DNA of 56,104 bases from Candidatus Saccharimonadota bacterium (GTDB lineage Bacteria > Patescibacteriota > Saccharimonadia > Saccharimonadales > Saccharimonadaceae). The stretch is from assembly GCA_017510425.1 (NCBI GenBank), contig JAFWNJ010000008.1, positions 1-56,104 on the forward strand, in the 5' to 3' direction. The notes under the pieces were generated by a model. The model did not search any database. It worked only from the letters and a program-made list of their open reading frames with translations, and was not told the origin of the DNA. A program made the position numbers and the translations under genes. Shown in pieces: positions 23,108 to 33,817 of the stretch. Numbering within the stretch: position 1 is the stretch's first letter; every line of letters begins with the position of its first letter.

Positions 23108-26100
23108 TTAATATCTCGGCGCAATCTCATGAACGTAGGTTTCGCTAAGACCAGGAGATTCCGATGTATCAGCCTTATTCGCACCCCACAAGTAAAGAGT
23201 AGCATCGTAGTTAATTATTTCGGCCGGAATAACCGAATTCACGCCTTTAGCTGCACCATAAGTGCGATTAGCAGATAAAGTATCGGTGATAACTGAACCA
23301 TTAATAATTAATTGATTTGAATGTAAATTATCATTTATATCATCAGAATTATAACACGTGTTAATATCATTCTCTGCAATAAGTACCGCATCTATCTGAG
23401 TTACTGTACAATTAATTTTTATATTCTTCGCAAATATTATTAGTTTCGGAATATCGCTCATCCTTTCATAAGGCTGAGCTGGATTGTTTAAGAAATCAAT
23501 ATTGTGGTCGATAGTTACATCCACACCTTGAGCATCTATTACCTTGGTCCTGCCTCTTTCTACTGCAATGTTATCTGTAATTATATAATCAGTAATAATT
23601 TCTTCATAATCAATCGTAGTAGTCTCTTCTACATTTTTAAAACGATCGATCAGTGCTAGCTTATTTTTCTCAGAATCATTCTTGCCAGACCCTCCAAGAC
23701 TACCAGCGCTCCCGTTAGTGCCAGTGCAGCCCTCATTAGCAAAGCTAAGAACGCTTCTTAGACAGAAATTAACACTCGTTTCATAGCTGCCGCCAGGACC
23801 ATAAGTAGCAAGAAACTCAGTATTAGACGTGTTGTCGGAATTATAACTTGGCCATAGTGCACCATTCTCAATATGTGAAAACCCAGTGCTAGCTCCACTA
23901 CTAAATCCGGACACCTTACCAAACGACACCACTTCAAGCTCCGTTCCAGAACCGAAAATGTAATTTTTGTTGCTCGAATTAATATTATAATCAGCATATC
24001 CGTTCAGATTGTTCTTAGCACTTACCGGAGTCGTCAAAATATCCTTTGAAAAAACCCCTCCACCCCACACCTGAATGCTCGGCTTCTTCGCAATCGTAAA
24101 GCACTTTGATTTGGATACATTCCAAGTGTCGCTACCTTTAGAATCTAAATTCGTATCGCTTCCACTACTGGACGGGAACAGTGCTACAGCCACACAAATC
24201 TCCGACCCCGCATCGGCATCTGGTACATTAAAGGAAATATTCTTTAGTGGTGAATTTTCGCCAGGATTAAAAGTCTTAGATGAATAAGTCACTTTTTCTC
24301 CACACAGAGAAGCCCCCACATACCTTCCACATATTCCATTGGAACCCATAGAATAATTCTCATCCCCATTTCGAACCGTTCCACTGCCAGGAACATATAC
24401 CACCACCCTAAGAGAAGATGCAATCGTCTTAGTAGCATAAGCTTGTTCTTCACTACCGTCCGTTGTTTCACGATTGGTTTTTTTCAAAACGTTAATTGTG
24501 GCATCCACTGTACTACTTTCTCCGGCCATCACAATGCTATTACTAGAACTTATATCAATTGCAGTACGATAATTATATGGGACTTTGGCATAGGCTGTCT
24601 TTTTAATCTGATTTGTTCTTACATTGGCCAAATTATAATCTGCCCCATCAATCGTAGTTTTCGTGAATTCTACCTGGTATGACGTAGTTTTAATTGCATC
24701 TAAAGTAATTACATTAGTCATAGCATTTCCTTTCAAAGTCTTACCAACTTCAGATGAAACAACTTTATGTTCATTAGTATTGGATTGGAACGCCGTATTG
24801 CCAACGGTATAAATATAACTTTGATTAAACGAAGAAGAAGAGGCAAAGCCATCATTATTTATAGCATATGCATTGTTCCATTCCTTTATCGCACTAGAAA
24901 CACTCGCCCGATTATCATTGAATAATTTACCTAAAGTAATAGTGGTATTCGCCCCATTCGCAGGAAAGGTTTTAGTAGTATTCACGTCGATATATCTCAT
25001 TCGCTGCGGTTTTAAATTATAAGTATACTGCAAGACAGGATTATAAACGCTTCTAAATGCCAACGTATCATTTGGCTTAGCATAAACCGTACGCTGATAG
25101 TTTGAATACTTAGATACATCTTTATTCCTAACCTTAATATTAAGGAAAGATTTATCACCAGAGTCCTTATTCGGGTCTTCTTCCGCATCCGGATTATCAG
25201 GATCCGGCGGCTGCGCCTTGCCAAGCGCCGAAGCACACACCGTTAAGGTCTTATTGCCATCCACACTATTAGCGGCGAATGTCAGTGTCTCGCATACCAC
25301 CTGCCCAGGCTTCAATTTACTCACGAAAGCCTCTTCGCGTACTTTTAGTACGCCATTACTATCAAACCCAGTTGCTGTCGTTTGGCTTATTACTTGACCT
25401 TCACTCACGGAAGAATAGTTCGATGTTCTACTAATACTATAGGTTGTCGTACCGGAGCCACTTCCACGCTTCAAATAATGCCAGAACTTCGCCGTACAAC
25501 CACTTACCGGATCGCAATTATTAATATAATACGTCACAGTTCCCGAAGTCTGCGTAAACGTATCATTCGCACCCAACGAAGCACCATTGTCACTAGTCCA
25601 TGCACCGTTCACTGATGACACCATTGATTTACCATAAAATTCATCCCTATCAGCCGTCACACTAATTGTAGTATCATTGCTAACATAATAACGCGTATCA
25701 GTACAATAACGTCCGAGCGGCGAAACCGATGCCGGAGTATTAGTTCCCTCCTGAATTGTATATGACTTAAGAGTATACCCGCCCTGGACACTCACGCAGA
25801 TTTTTAGCTTATCGTTACCGTAGATGGCTGAGTTATTCGATAAGCTACCCGTCGAATTACCATAAGGCGATTCCTCTCGCTCCACCGACACACTAACTCC
25901 AGTCCCAGCATTAATCTTCAAAGTATACTCTGGAGCATAGTATGCATATACTGTATGATCTTCCGTCAAATATTTATGATAATTAATACAGGCATTGTTA
26001 CTCAAATTCGAAACATGAGGATCGGTCTCTTCGCCCAAACTGTTTATACAATTACTCGTACCAGTTGACACTGTAGTTTTCCAGCAAATAAATTTCTTCG

Positions 26101-26767
26101 CGCTTAACTCTGTTCTAGTAGCACTCTGCCATCCATTACCAATCGCCGCCGGAGTGATATTGGCTTCCGATATGTCATTATTATTATATATATTCTTCCC
26201 CACCACATTCAAATCAAATGCCTTCCGCTTCCGAATCCTCCCACGTATTGGTTGCCAATCAGGCCCATACGTATCATAGCCTGGATCACCATAACCAATT
26301 ATCAATGGATTGTGGTAATGCTCTTCTGGTGGTAAAATGTCAACATAGTAGTATTCCCACTCACTACTCTTATTCGTACTGTCTACATCAAGACTCGTGG
26401 TAATCCTTGTGGTATAACCTCCACCACTCATATTCGCACTGTCACTCCCACCCCACTCATCCAATTGATAACCACCATCATTACACCAAAAACGATATCC
26501 AATCGGTCCGACCCACCCAGTCATGCCACTATTATAAGCTATTTCACATTCTCCGATACAATCCCCACTATATTCCAACTCAACATCGAATATTGAGTGA
26601 CCACCAATACGATGTTCAAGATCATCATACCAAGTATAACCTGCATTCGGTCTCCACTTCACACTTGCACCTACCACAAGATCGTCAGCATAAGCATCAC
26701 TAGTACCAACAAGGCCAATACCCAGTAACAAGAACAAAGTTAATGACAGGAACCACGTTTTTTTCAT
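23108..26767 (-). CDS. Very large secreted surface protein (paralogue of 27459-30533)
   Basis: 1219 residues. A signal peptide (WFLSLTLFLLLGIGLVGTSDAYADD) precedes a Trp/Tyr-rich N-terminal region and Ser/Thr/Asn-rich beta domains. Shared with the 1024-residue paralogue are a CDPVSGCTAKFWHYLKRGSG block, a VVCETLTFAANS-VCASALGKAQPPDP block and a long C-terminal domain ending in NQLIINGSVITDTL...NRTYGAAKG...PAEIINYDATLYLWG. The C-terminal block looks like beta-helix or pilus-tip (PilX-like) domains seen in CPR surface proteins. There is no sorting signal or C-terminal membrane helix. The ATG overlaps the stop of the 210-residue gene upstream by four bases, so they form an operon. An adhesin role is inferred. 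Confidence 0.8.
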   Translation of the reverse strand: MKKTWFLSLTLFLLLGIGLVGTSDAYADDLVVGASVKWRPNAGYTWYDDLEHRIGGHSIFDVELEYSGDCIGECEIAYNSGMTGWVGPIGYRFWCNDGGYQLDEWGGSDSANMSGGGYTTRITTSLDVDSTNKSSEWEYYYVDILPPEEHYHNPLIIGYGDPGYDTYGPDWQPIRGRIRKRKAFDLNVVGKNIYNNNDISEANITPAAIGNGWQSATRTELSAKKFICWKTTVSTGTSNCINSLGEETDPHVSNLSNNACINYHKYLTEDHTVYAYYAPEYTLKINAGTGVSVSVEREESPYGNSTGSLSNNSAIYGNDKLKICVSVQGGYTLKSYTIQEGTNTPASVSPLGRYCTDTRYYVSNDTTISVTADRDEFYGKSMVSSVNGAWTSDNGASLGANDTFTQTSGTVTYYINNCDPVSGCTAKFWHYLKRGSGSGTTTYSISRTSNYSSVSEGQVISQTTATGFDSNGVLKVREEAFVSKLKPGQVVCETLTFAANSVDGNKTLTVCASALGKAQPPDPDNPDAEEDPNKDSGDKSFLNIKVRNKDVSKYSNYQRTVYAKPNDTLAFRSVYNPVLQYTYNLKPQRMRYIDVNTTKTFPANGANTTITLGKLFNDNRASVSSAIKEWNNAYAINNDGFASSSSFNQSYIYTVGNTAFQSNTNEHKVVSSEVGKTLKGNAMTNVITLDAIKTTSYQVEFTKTTIDGADYNLANVRTNQIKKTAYAKVPYNYRTAIDISSSNSIVMAGESSTVDATINVLKKTNRETTDGSEEQAYATKTIASSLRVVVYVPGSGTVRNGDENYSMGSNGICGRYVGASLCGEKVTYSSKTFNPGENSPLKNISFNVPDADAGSEICVAVALFPSSSGSDTNLDSKGSDTWNVSKSKCFTIAKKPSIQVWGGGVFSKDILTTPVSAKNNLNGYADYNINSSNKNYIFGSGTELEVVSFGKVSGFSSGASTGFSHIENGALWPSYNSDNTSNTEFLATYGPGGSYETSVNFCLRSVLSFANEGCTGTNGSAGSLGGSGKNDSEKNKLALIDRFKNVEETTTIDYEEIITDYIITDNIAVERGRTKVIDAQGVDVTIDHNIDFLNNPAQPYERMSDIPKLIIFAKNIKINCTVTQIDAVLIAENDINTCYNSDDINDNLHSNQLIINGSVITDTLSANRTYGAAKGVNSVIPAEIINYDATLYLWGANKADTSESPGLSETYVHEIAPRY

Positions 26768-27396
26768 CGCTTATCATCCTCCTCACTTACTGGTGCATTC
26801 ATTCTTTTTTCCCATTCTATAGCTTCTTCTCTAGCCTTTTCTACTGCAGCCTCCGTCGCATCCGCCAATTCATGATACTTACTCGCAATTTCATCCTCGC
26901 CCAGCCTCTCGGCAATGCTTATGATTCGATAATAATAACGGTTCTGTAGGTTTTCAGGGAAAAAACTGTAGTCTATAGCAATTAACGCATCCATCGCTTC
27001 TCTATCATAACCACGCTTTATTAAATTACTATTCCGCATAAGCACAAAAGTCTGAGCGCTCGTATAATCCTGTTTTCCCAAATAATAATCAATCGTAGGC
27101 CCATAAAGTTCCAATATCTCGTCTGCCGAAACTGATTCGTGGCTATAAAGCTCGTCGGCTTTCGCCATTACTGCATCATATCTATGCATATACTCATCAA
27201 ACTCAGCTTTCTCTTCCTCGGTTGTCATGGAATAATCAATATTTTCATCATCATCAGATGGTTCATCATTATTACCATTATTCCAAACTAATACAATACC
27301 AATTGCTAAACCAATAATAATTAGCACTAAAACAATCAAAATAATCACCAGCTTTATATTGCTGTCTTTTCCGTTCTCCTTCCTTCCACTAACCAT
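26764..27396 (-). CDS. Single-pass membrane protein between two surface-protein genes
   Basis: 210 residues. A short basic N-terminus precedes a strong membrane helix (LVIILIVLVLIIIGLAIGIVLVW, about 17-39), an acidic linker (NDEPSDDDENIDY) and an all-helical domain with TPR-like spacing (YYLGKQDYTSAQTFVLMRNSNLIKRGYDREAMDALIAI). It lies between, and is cotranscribed with, the two large secreted proteins, so it may help their export, assembly or anchoring. The -10 TAATAT (27408-27403) lies six bases before the ATG, in a TATGC context. Confidence 0.72.
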   Translation of the reverse strand: MVSGRKENGKDSNIKLVIILIVLVLIIIGLAIGIVLVWNNGNNDEPSDDDENIDYSMTTEEEKAEFDEYMHRYDAVMAKADELYSHESVSADEILELYGPTIDYYLGKQDYTSAQTFVLMRNSNLIKRGYDREAMDALIAIDYSFFPENLQNRYYYRIISIAERLGEDEIASKYHELADATEAAVEKAREEAIEWEKRMNAPVSEEDDKR

Positions 27397-27402
27397 ATAT
27401 CT

Positions 27403-27408
27403 ATATTA
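27403..27408 (-). promoter_or_regulatory. Probable leaderless -10 box of the 27396 gene
   Basis: TATGCTAATAT ends six bases before the ATG at 27396. Confidence 0.55.
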
Positions 27409-27458
27409 GCATAATCACCATATAATCACAATATTCTTTTTTAAAAATATTCAAAAGC

Positions 27459-30400
27459 TTAATATCTCGGAGGCACATCATGAAGATAAGTCGGCATTAA
27501 TCTTCCAGTATTGGCTGTACTAGCCTGATTATTCCCCCATAAGTATAAAGTTGTATCATAATTAACAATTTCTGCCGGCACAATCGAATTTGCACCCTTA
27601 GCGGCACCATAAGTACGGTTCGCAAACAAAGTATCGGTAATCACTGAACCATTAATAATCAGTTGATTAGAATTAATTCTATTATCTATATTGTCAGAAT
27701 TGTAACAAGTATTGATATTATTTTCCGCAATCAACACCGCATCAATACGCGTAACATTACAATTAATCTTAATATTATTTGCATAAATTATCAGTTTTGG
27801 TATTTCTTCCCTTTTGCTGTACATCTGACCACTCAAATAATCAATATCATGATCAATAGTAACGTCCGAACCTTCAACGTCTATTATTCTTGTCATTCCT
27901 TTATCAACCACAATACTTTCAGTAATAGCATAGTTGACTCTATTCTCATAAATGATATCATCCTTATCCTTATTGCTTCTAAATCGCTCTATTAAGTTCT
28001 TCTTGCTATTCTCCAAATTGCTTCCTTCAGAAACATTGCCAATACTCCCAGCCACACTACGTGAGCAAGATTCGTTAGCAAACGTCAATACGCTTCTAAG
28101 ACAATAGTTCGAACCCGCCTCATAACTACCGCCCGGACCATAAGCTGTAAGAAGTTCGGTATTAGGTGTATTGTCACTATTATAATTTGGCCACAAATTA
28201 GCATTATCAATATTAGCATAACCCGTACTAGCGCCACTACTTAACCCCGTGACAGCACCCAGCGCCACTACTTCAAGCTCTGTCCACGAGCCAAAAATAA
28301 ATGATTTACCACTCGAATTAATGCTATATTCCGTATAACCATTTATATTATTTTTTCTACTTGTCAGTAACCCAATATCACCGTTTGAAAATATGCCAGC
28401 ACCCCACACTTGAATACTTGGTTTCTTCGCAATCGTAAAGCATTTCGAATCAGAAACATTCCACTGGTCATTTCCCTTTTTGTCAAGATTGGTATCGCTG
28501 CCACTATTCGAAGGATAGACTGCAGCCGCCACACATACTTCTGCCCCAGCATCTAAATCTGGCACATTAAAAGACACTGATTTGACACCATCGCCAGTCT
28601 TACCAGCAAGATTACCGTCTGAATTAAGCAACGTATTGTTAGCAATCGTTTTTTCATTGCATAAAGAAGCCGAGCTATACCTTTCGCAAATACTACTTCC
28701 GCCAGTTCCATAGTTTATGGTACCACTTTTTGTGGTTCCAGAACCTGGTACATAGACAACCATCTTAATATTCGCACCCCGCACTATTGTAGCATATGCT
28801 TCATCATTACTTCCACTTGTTGTCTCGCTATTGGTTTTCGTTAAGACATCTACCGGAATATTCACCACGCCACTTTCTCCCGCTCCAATCACTTCGTTGC
28901 CCGAATTAACGCTTATCGCTGTGCGAAAATTATATGGCACCTTAGCATAAGCAGTACTACTCAGTGCTCCAGTTATTACATGCGCTACATTATAGCTTGC
29001 CCCACCAACAGTTTGTTTTTCAAATGCAACCTGCCTAGGTGTAATTTTTATATCAGCAACAGAATTAGTCTGAGCATTGCCATCTAAAGATTGTCCCACG
29101 TTTGTTGATGTTACTTTATACTCATCGACATTAGTTCGTGTTTGAGTATCACCCGCACCATACTGATATTTTTTTCCAAAGCTCGAACTAAACCCACCGT
29201 TTACTACATAAGCATTCTTCCAACTAGTAGATACAGCCACCTCATTATATAAGTCGCCCAATTTATTTGAGTTACGACCAGACAAAGGCAAGATTTCGCC
29301 ATCGTCAATTCTTATTCTTTCCGGAACAATATTATACGCATACTGAAGGACGGGGTTATAAGTGCTCCGATACGACAACGTGTCACCCGGCTTCGCATAA
29401 ATCGTTCTTTGATAACTATTGTATTTTTCGACATTATTATTCTTTACTTTAATATTTAAATACGCCTGGTCACCAGAAGGCGAATCCGGTTCCGGATCCG
29501 ATGGCTGCGCATTGCCAAGCGCCGAGGCACAAACCGTCAAGTTTCTTTCATCACCATCTCTGTTGATGGCAAATGTCAATTTCTCACACACAACCTGTCC
29601 AGGCTTCAGTTTGTTAACAAACGTTTCTTCGTACACCTCTACAGGATTGGCGCTGTCAAATAACTCTACCGCATTTTTTACCGATACCTCATTGCTGACC
29701 GATGAATAATTTGAAATCCTACTAATATTATAGGTAGTCGCACCATCACCACCTTCACGTTTTAGGTAATGCCAAAACTTAGCCGAGCACCCATTCACGG
29801 GATCGCAATCATTAATATAATATGTTGCTTTACCATCCTCCTGAGTAAATCCAAGCACAGCGCCTTCGCCATTATTTAAGGCTTCATCCGAAGACGACAC
29901 TGCAACTCTCCCGTAATAATAGTCGTAGTTCTTCACCACCACCTTAATCTCCTCATTCATACAGCTACATGCTCCAGGGTAAGAAGAGCAACTCGAAGCC
30001 GAACCATTCCGTCTACAGACTTCTACGTACCTTGTGTACACATCACCTTCGCTCGAAGTAGTTTTTAAAGAGCCGTCTATAAAATTTGCCACATTCAAAG
30101 TCGTATTCACAAAAGTTGGACTTCCCCAATATCCTCTCCTAAGATTAACTGAGCTATCAATCGAATTGTTATCGTTTTCCACCCAAATCTTCGCCGTAGT
30201 ATTTGGACGATCTGTACACATACCATAATAGTGAACTGTTTTATACTCATTAACACTATCAACATAAATTGTCGGATCAACACTACTATCACCGCCCAGC
30301 CATAACGAACAAACATTCGTCTCACCATAACCCTTTGCCCATACGTCACACGCCCATTGCACCGATTCAATTGCTTCCCTGCCACCACTATTATACAAAC

Positions 30401-30533
30401 AATCATCCTTCATGTCAGCCGAGACATTTTGCACTAATGCAAACTGTCCAGTCACAAAAACACAAAGCACAAAAACAATCTGCCCAAACAGAACCATTAT
30501 TCTATTATTAGCAGATTGTTTGGCTGTTCTCAT
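27459..30533 (-). CDS. Very large secreted surface protein
   Basis: 1024 residues. An N-terminal signal peptide (IMVLFGQIVFVLCVFVTGQFALVQNVSAD) precedes Cys-containing beta domains (CSLWLGGDSSVDPTIYVDSV; CRRNGSASSCSSYPGACSC), the CDPVNGCSAKFWHYLKREGG block, VVCEKLTFAIN and VCASALGNAQPSDP, repeated Gly/Ser-rich segments and the C-terminal NQLIINGSVITDTL...NRTYGAAKG...PAEIVNYDTTLYLWG. From the CDPVNGC block to the C-terminus it aligns with the 1219-residue protein; the N-terminal parts differ, as expected if each recognises a different target. TTGAAC and TAAGAT place a promoter about seven bases before the ATG. Confidence 0.82.
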   Translation of the reverse strand: MRTAKQSANNRIMVLFGQIVFVLCVFVTGQFALVQNVSADMKDDCLYNSGGREAIESVQWACDVWAKGYGETNVCSLWLGGDSSVDPTIYVDSVNEYKTVHYYGMCTDRPNTTAKIWVENDNNSIDSSVNLRRGYWGSPTFVNTTLNVANFIDGSLKTTSSEGDVYTRYVEVCRRNGSASSCSSYPGACSCMNEEIKVVVKNYDYYYGRVAVSSSDEALNNGEGAVLGFTQEDGKATYYINDCDPVNGCSAKFWHYLKREGGDGATTYNISRISNYSSVSNEVSVKNAVELFDSANPVEVYEETFVNKLKPGQVVCEKLTFAINRDGDERNLTVCASALGNAQPSDPEPDSPSGDQAYLNIKVKNNNVEKYNSYQRTIYAKPGDTLSYRSTYNPVLQYAYNIVPERIRIDDGEILPLSGRNSNKLGDLYNEVAVSTSWKNAYVVNGGFSSSFGKKYQYGAGDTQTRTNVDEYKVTSTNVGQSLDGNAQTNSVADIKITPRQVAFEKQTVGGASYNVAHVITGALSSTAYAKVPYNFRTAISVNSGNEVIGAGESGVVNIPVDVLTKTNSETTSGSNDEAYATIVRGANIKMVVYVPGSGTTKSGTINYGTGGSSICERYSSASLCNEKTIANNTLLNSDGNLAGKTGDGVKSVSFNVPDLDAGAEVCVAAAVYPSNSGSDTNLDKKGNDQWNVSDSKCFTIAKKPSIQVWGAGIFSNGDIGLLTSRKNNINGYTEYSINSSGKSFIFGSWTELEVVALGAVTGLSSGASTGYANIDNANLWPNYNSDNTPNTELLTAYGPGGSYEAGSNYCLRSVLTFANESCSRSVAGSIGNVSEGSNLENSKKNLIERFRSNKDKDDIIYENRVNYAITESIVVDKGMTRIIDVEGSDVTIDHDIDYLSGQMYSKREEIPKLIIYANNIKINCNVTRIDAVLIAENNINTCYNSDNIDNRINSNQLIINGSVITDTLFANRTYGAAKGANSIVPAEIVNYDTTLYLWGNNQASTANTGRLMPTYLHDVPPRY

Positions 30534-30569
30534 GTTTATAATCTTATCATAAACATAAGCTTAGTTCAA

Positions 30570-31151
30570 CTATTGAATGATTTCGTCAATGATGCCATAT
30601 TTAAGAGCTTCTTCCGCACTCATCCAATTATCACGATCCATGTCCTTCTCCACCTGCTTCAAATCCTTGCCAGTATTCTCGGCAAAAATCTCCGCAAGTC
30701 TCTTTTTCAAGAACACACCTTCACGCAACATAATTTCCTGGTCAGTAATCTTACCCTCCGTGCCAGACGATGGCTGGTGAATCATGATTCGTGCATTTGG
30801 CAAACAATACCGCTTCCCCTTCGCTCCGGATGACAGAAGCATTGCCCCCATCGAAGCCTGCAGCCCAATCCCAATCGTCTCCACATCCGGCTCAATATAG
30901 TTCATCGTATCAATAATCGCCAGCCCGTCATACACCGACCCACCAGGCGAATTAATGTAAAGCTTGATTGGTTTCTTATTGTCCTCATGCGCTAAATATA
31001 ATAGCTGCGCAATAATTAAATTTGCCGTATGTGCATTCACATCCTCTCCAAGGAACACAATCCGGTCATTTAACAAACGCGAATAAATATCATATGCACG
31101 CTCCCCCTTATTGGTTTCCTCTACGACTGTAGGAACTAAATAATCTTTCAT
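30570..31151 (-). CDS. clpP: ATP-dependent Clp protease proteolytic subunit
   Basis: 193 residues, the usual length. Catalytic Ser lies in [19 protein letters not shown] (Gln-Ala-Ser instead of the common Ala-Ala-Ser), His in ARIMIHQPS, and Asp in [18 protein letters not shown]. It works with Clp ATPases; clpC is immediately upstream on the same strand. AAAAGGAG precedes the ATG. Confidence 0.95.
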   Translation of the reverse strand: MKDYLVPTVVEETNKGERAYDIYSRLLNDRIVFLGEDVNAHTANLIIAQLLYLAHEDNKKPIKLYINSPGGSVYDGLAIIDTMNYIEPDVETIGIGLQASMGAMLLSSGAKGKRYCLPNARIMIHQPSSGTEGKITDQEIMLREGVFLKKRLAEIFAENTGKDLKQVEKDMDRDNWMSAEEALKYGIIDEIIQ

Positions 31152-31171
31152 TATATTATTACTCCTTTTTT

Positions 31172-31297
31172 AGCTAACAACCTGCATAGTGTTTGTGGGG
31201 CGCTCCGGAGGTTACGACCGAGGTGGCGAGGGGTCCGAGCCCCGTAACGACGGGCGCGAGGAACCCCGTCCCCAGAAACACTATCAGGTTGTTAGCT
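31172..31297 (+). repeat. Family B palindromic element, copy 2 (clpC-clpP junction)
   Basis: A 22-bp outer stem with a single bulged base (C31185) is formed by AGCTAACAACCTG (31172-31184) with 31285-31297 and ATAGTGTTT (31186-31194) with 31276-31284. The core contains the two blocks shared with copy 1: 17 nt at 31206-31222 and 25 nt at 31236-31260. The right arm includes the last codons and the TGA of clpC. It may also act as a terminator or processing site between clpC and clpP. Confidence 0.88.
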
Positions 31298-33749
31298 TTA
31301 ATTTATGGTTAAACAATCTTAATACAGGAATATCACCTTTCTTCAGGCGTTCAGCAATAATTTCTTCCGAGAGTAGTGATTCTACCTCGTCTTCAATCTT
31401 ACGCCTCAGCGGCCTTGCGCCATTCTTCGGGTCATATCCTTCTTTTATGAGATAATCCTTCGCCTTTTCATCAACTTTTAATCCAATTCCTTTTGTTGCT
31501 AATCGCTTTTTTAAATCATCAATCAAATTATCAAATATTTTCTCTACATCTTTTCTAGTCAAAGCATGGAAGACTAGAATATTATCCAGTCTATTAATTA
31601 ACTCTGGTCGCATTACTTTCTTTAGTGCTTTCATCGCATAGGATTTGTTTTCCTCGTATTCTTCTGCTAAGGCTTTCTTATCCTTGGCAGTCCTCGCCGT
31701 GAATCCAAGTTCCGATTCGCGGTACATATCGACCGAACCAAGATTGGAAGTTAGAATCACGATAGTGTTATTAAACTTGACCTTATTTCCTTGTCCATCC
31801 GTCAGGACTCCATCCTCCAGAATTTGCAGGAGCAGATTAAATACGTCCGGGTGTGCCTTCTCAATCTCATCGAATAGGATTACCGAATACGGTTTCCGCC
31901 TGACCGCTTCGGTTAGCTTACCGCCATCTTCATAGCCAACATACCCCGCCGGCGCCCCGACCAGTCGCGATACGTTATGCTTCTCACCAAATTCCGACAT
32001 ATCAATCTTCACCAAAGCATTTTCACCACCGAACACTTCCCGCGCAATCACCCTCGCGAGTTCCGTCTTGCCTACACCAGTTGGCCCCATGAATAGGAAC
32101 GAACCAATCGGACGGCGCGAATCCGTAATACCAGACCGTCCTCTTCGAATCGCCTTCGCCACTGCACTAATCGCTTCGTCCTGGCCAATCACTGATTTCT
32201 TTAGTTCGTCCTCTAATCCCAGAAGCATTTTCATCTCCGAACCATGCACCTTAGATACTGGAATTCCAGTTTTGAGAGAAACCGCTGTCGCTAAATTCTC
32301 TTCAGTTAATTTCGGGTTGACATTCTTCTTTACACCAGCTTTCTCCAGCTTTTTGATTTCCTTTTCTAATCTAGCGAGCTCAGTCTTGTATTCCGCTGCT
32401 TTTTCGTAGTCTTCTTTCTCTGCCGCTTCGGTAATCTTATTCTCGAGCTGCGATTTCTCGATCTTCATCTTCTTGTATTTGCTACCGCCTTTTTTATCCG
32501 CTGCTACCTTTGCAATTGCCGATGCCTCATCAATGATGTCAATCACCTTATCCGGCATAAACCTATCATTAATATACCTTTGCCCCATCGTGATTGCCGT
32601 CTCGAGCAGCTCATCCGGAATAATCACGCCGTGATGTTTTTCATAGTGACTTTTAATACCTTTCAAAATCCTGAGAGTCACCGCTGCGCTCGGCTCCTCC
32701 ACCATCACCGTCTGGAATCGCCTAGAAAGCGCCTTGTCTTTTTCAATCGTCCTACGATACTCATCAAGTGTCGTCGCACCAATCAGATTGATTGTATTAC
32801 GCGCCAGCGCCGGCTTCAAGATGTTCGCCGCATCCATCGATCCCTCGCCAGACCCAGCTCCACAAAGTAAATGTATCTCATCGATAAATAGAAGTATAGA
32901 GTCATCCCCAATCGCTTCGTCAATCACACCTTTGATGCGCTCTTCGAACTCACCGCGGAATTTCGTCCCCGCAACCAGTGACGACAAATCCACCTGATAA
33001 ATATGCTTACCAATTAGGTTACCCGGCACTTCATTATTGGCTATCCGGGTCGCAAGACCCTCCACGATTGCGGTTTTACCCACACCGGCCTCACCGATTA
33101 ATACCGGATTAGATTTAGTTCGCCTCGACAGCACCGTCACCACCCGCTCAATCTCATTCTCACGCCCAATCACCGTATCTAGGTGCCCCTGCTTGGCTTC
33201 TTCCGTCAAATCTTTTCCGTAACGTGTCAAAAATTTCAGTTGCTTTTTGTTCATATACTTAGCTTTTTCGGCCTTGGTTCTCTCGTCTTTCGTCTGCTCT
33301 TCTACTAATTTCTCGATTTCATTTAGGACCTTTTCATTATCCACCTTGAGACCGGTTAAGATCAGAGAAGCTCTCGAATTCGGCTGTGACAAAAGCGCAT
33401 ATAATATATGCTCAGTCCCAATTACATTGAGACCCTGCTCGCGCGTATAGTTCTGCGCCATCCGGAGTGTCAAAATCACCGCTTCCGAAAGCGACATCAT
33501 CGCCATATCCGAGCCTGGCACCTCTACGGCTACCTTATTTAAGGCCTTCTCGACTTCATCTGTCGTAACACCCTCTTCTCGTAGCATTTTCGCACCAGTC
33601 GAATTGTCCATCGACATAATTCCGAGTAGCAAATGCTCCGTCCCCATGTAACCGTTATTATACCGTTTCGCAAAGTAATCTGATTTCTGCAAAGCAAACC
33701 TTGCATTTTCAGATAGTTTGTTCATTATTTCGCTAAATTCCTCTTGCAT
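31284..33749 (-). CDS. clpC: ClpC-type AAA+ unfoldase
   Basis: 821 residues from the ATG at 33749. Parts in order: a double Clp N-domain ([47 protein letters not shown]), AAA+ domain 1 (Walker A GEAGVGKT, Walker [10 protein letters not shown]), an UVR-like middle helix ([22 protein letters not shown]), AAA+ domain 2 ([24 protein letters not shown]) and a ClpB-type C-terminal domain. It feeds proteins to ClpP, encoded next. The promoter carries a perfect CIRCE operator. The frame is open to 33782 only by reading through the promoter. Confidence 0.95.
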   Translation of the reverse strand: MQEEFSEIMNKLSENARFALQKSDYFAKRYNNGYMGTEHLLLGIMSMDNSTGAKMLREEGVTTDEVEKALNKVAVEVPGSDMAMMSLSEAVILTLRMAQNYTREQGLNVIGTEHILYALLSQPNSRASLILTGLKVDNEKVLNEIEKLVEEQTKDERTKAEKAKYMNKKQLKFLTRYGKDLTEEAKQGHLDTVIGRENEIERVVTVLSRRTKSNPVLIGEAGVGKTAIVEGLATRIANNEVPGNLIGKHIYQVDLSSLVAGTKFRGEFEERIKGVIDEAIGDDSILLFIDEIHLLCGAGSGEGSMDAANILKPALARNTINLIGATTLDEYRRTIEKDKALSRRFQTVMVEEPSAAVTLRILKGIKSHYEKHHGVIIPDELLETAITMGQRYINDRFMPDKVIDIIDEASAIAKVAADKKGGSKYKKMKIEKSQLENKITEAAEKEDYEKAAEYKTELARLEKEIKKLEKAGVKKNVNPKLTEENLATAVSLKTGIPVSKVHGSEMKMLLGLEDELKKSVIGQDEAISAVAKAIRRGRSGITDSRRPIGSFLFMGPTGVGKTELARVIAREVFGGENALVKIDMSEFGEKHNVSRLVGAPAGYVGYEDGGKLTEAVRRKPYSVILFDEIEKAHPDVFNLLLQILEDGVLTDGQGNKVKFNNTIVILTSNLGSVDMYRESELGFTARTAKDKKALAEEYEENKSYAMKALKKVMRPELINRLDNILVFHALTRKDVEKIFDNLIDDLKKRLATKGIGLKVDEKAKDYLIKEGYDPKNGARPLRRKIEDEVESLLSEEIIAERLKKGDIPVLRLFNHKLKLTT

Positions 33750-33758
33750 AATACCCCC

Positions 33759-33787
33759 ATTGTAACAAATTAGCACTCTCACGTCAA
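33759..33787 (-). promoter_or_regulatory. clpC promoter
   Basis: Read on the minus strand, TTGACG (33787-33782), a 17-nt spacer and TACAAT (33764-33759) lie nine bases before the ATG, so the transcript is leaderless or nearly so. Confidence 0.75.
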
Positions 33788-33796
33788 GAGTGCTAA
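33770..33796. promoter_or_regulatory. CIRCE operator (HrcA site) over the clpC promoter
   Basis: TTAGCACTC (33770-33778), nine bases, then GAGTGCTAA (33788-33796): an exact match to the CIRCE consensus. It covers the -35 box and spacer of the clpC promoter, so HrcA binding should block transcription until heat or unfolding stress. The hrcA gene itself is not in the window. Confidence 0.95.
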
Positions 33797-33817
33797 TTGC
33801 CTAGTTATTTCCAATTT

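Noticed and set aside
23108-26767. Sortase-anchored surface protein
   Set aside because: No LPxTG motif, hydrophobic tail or basic C-terminus is present.
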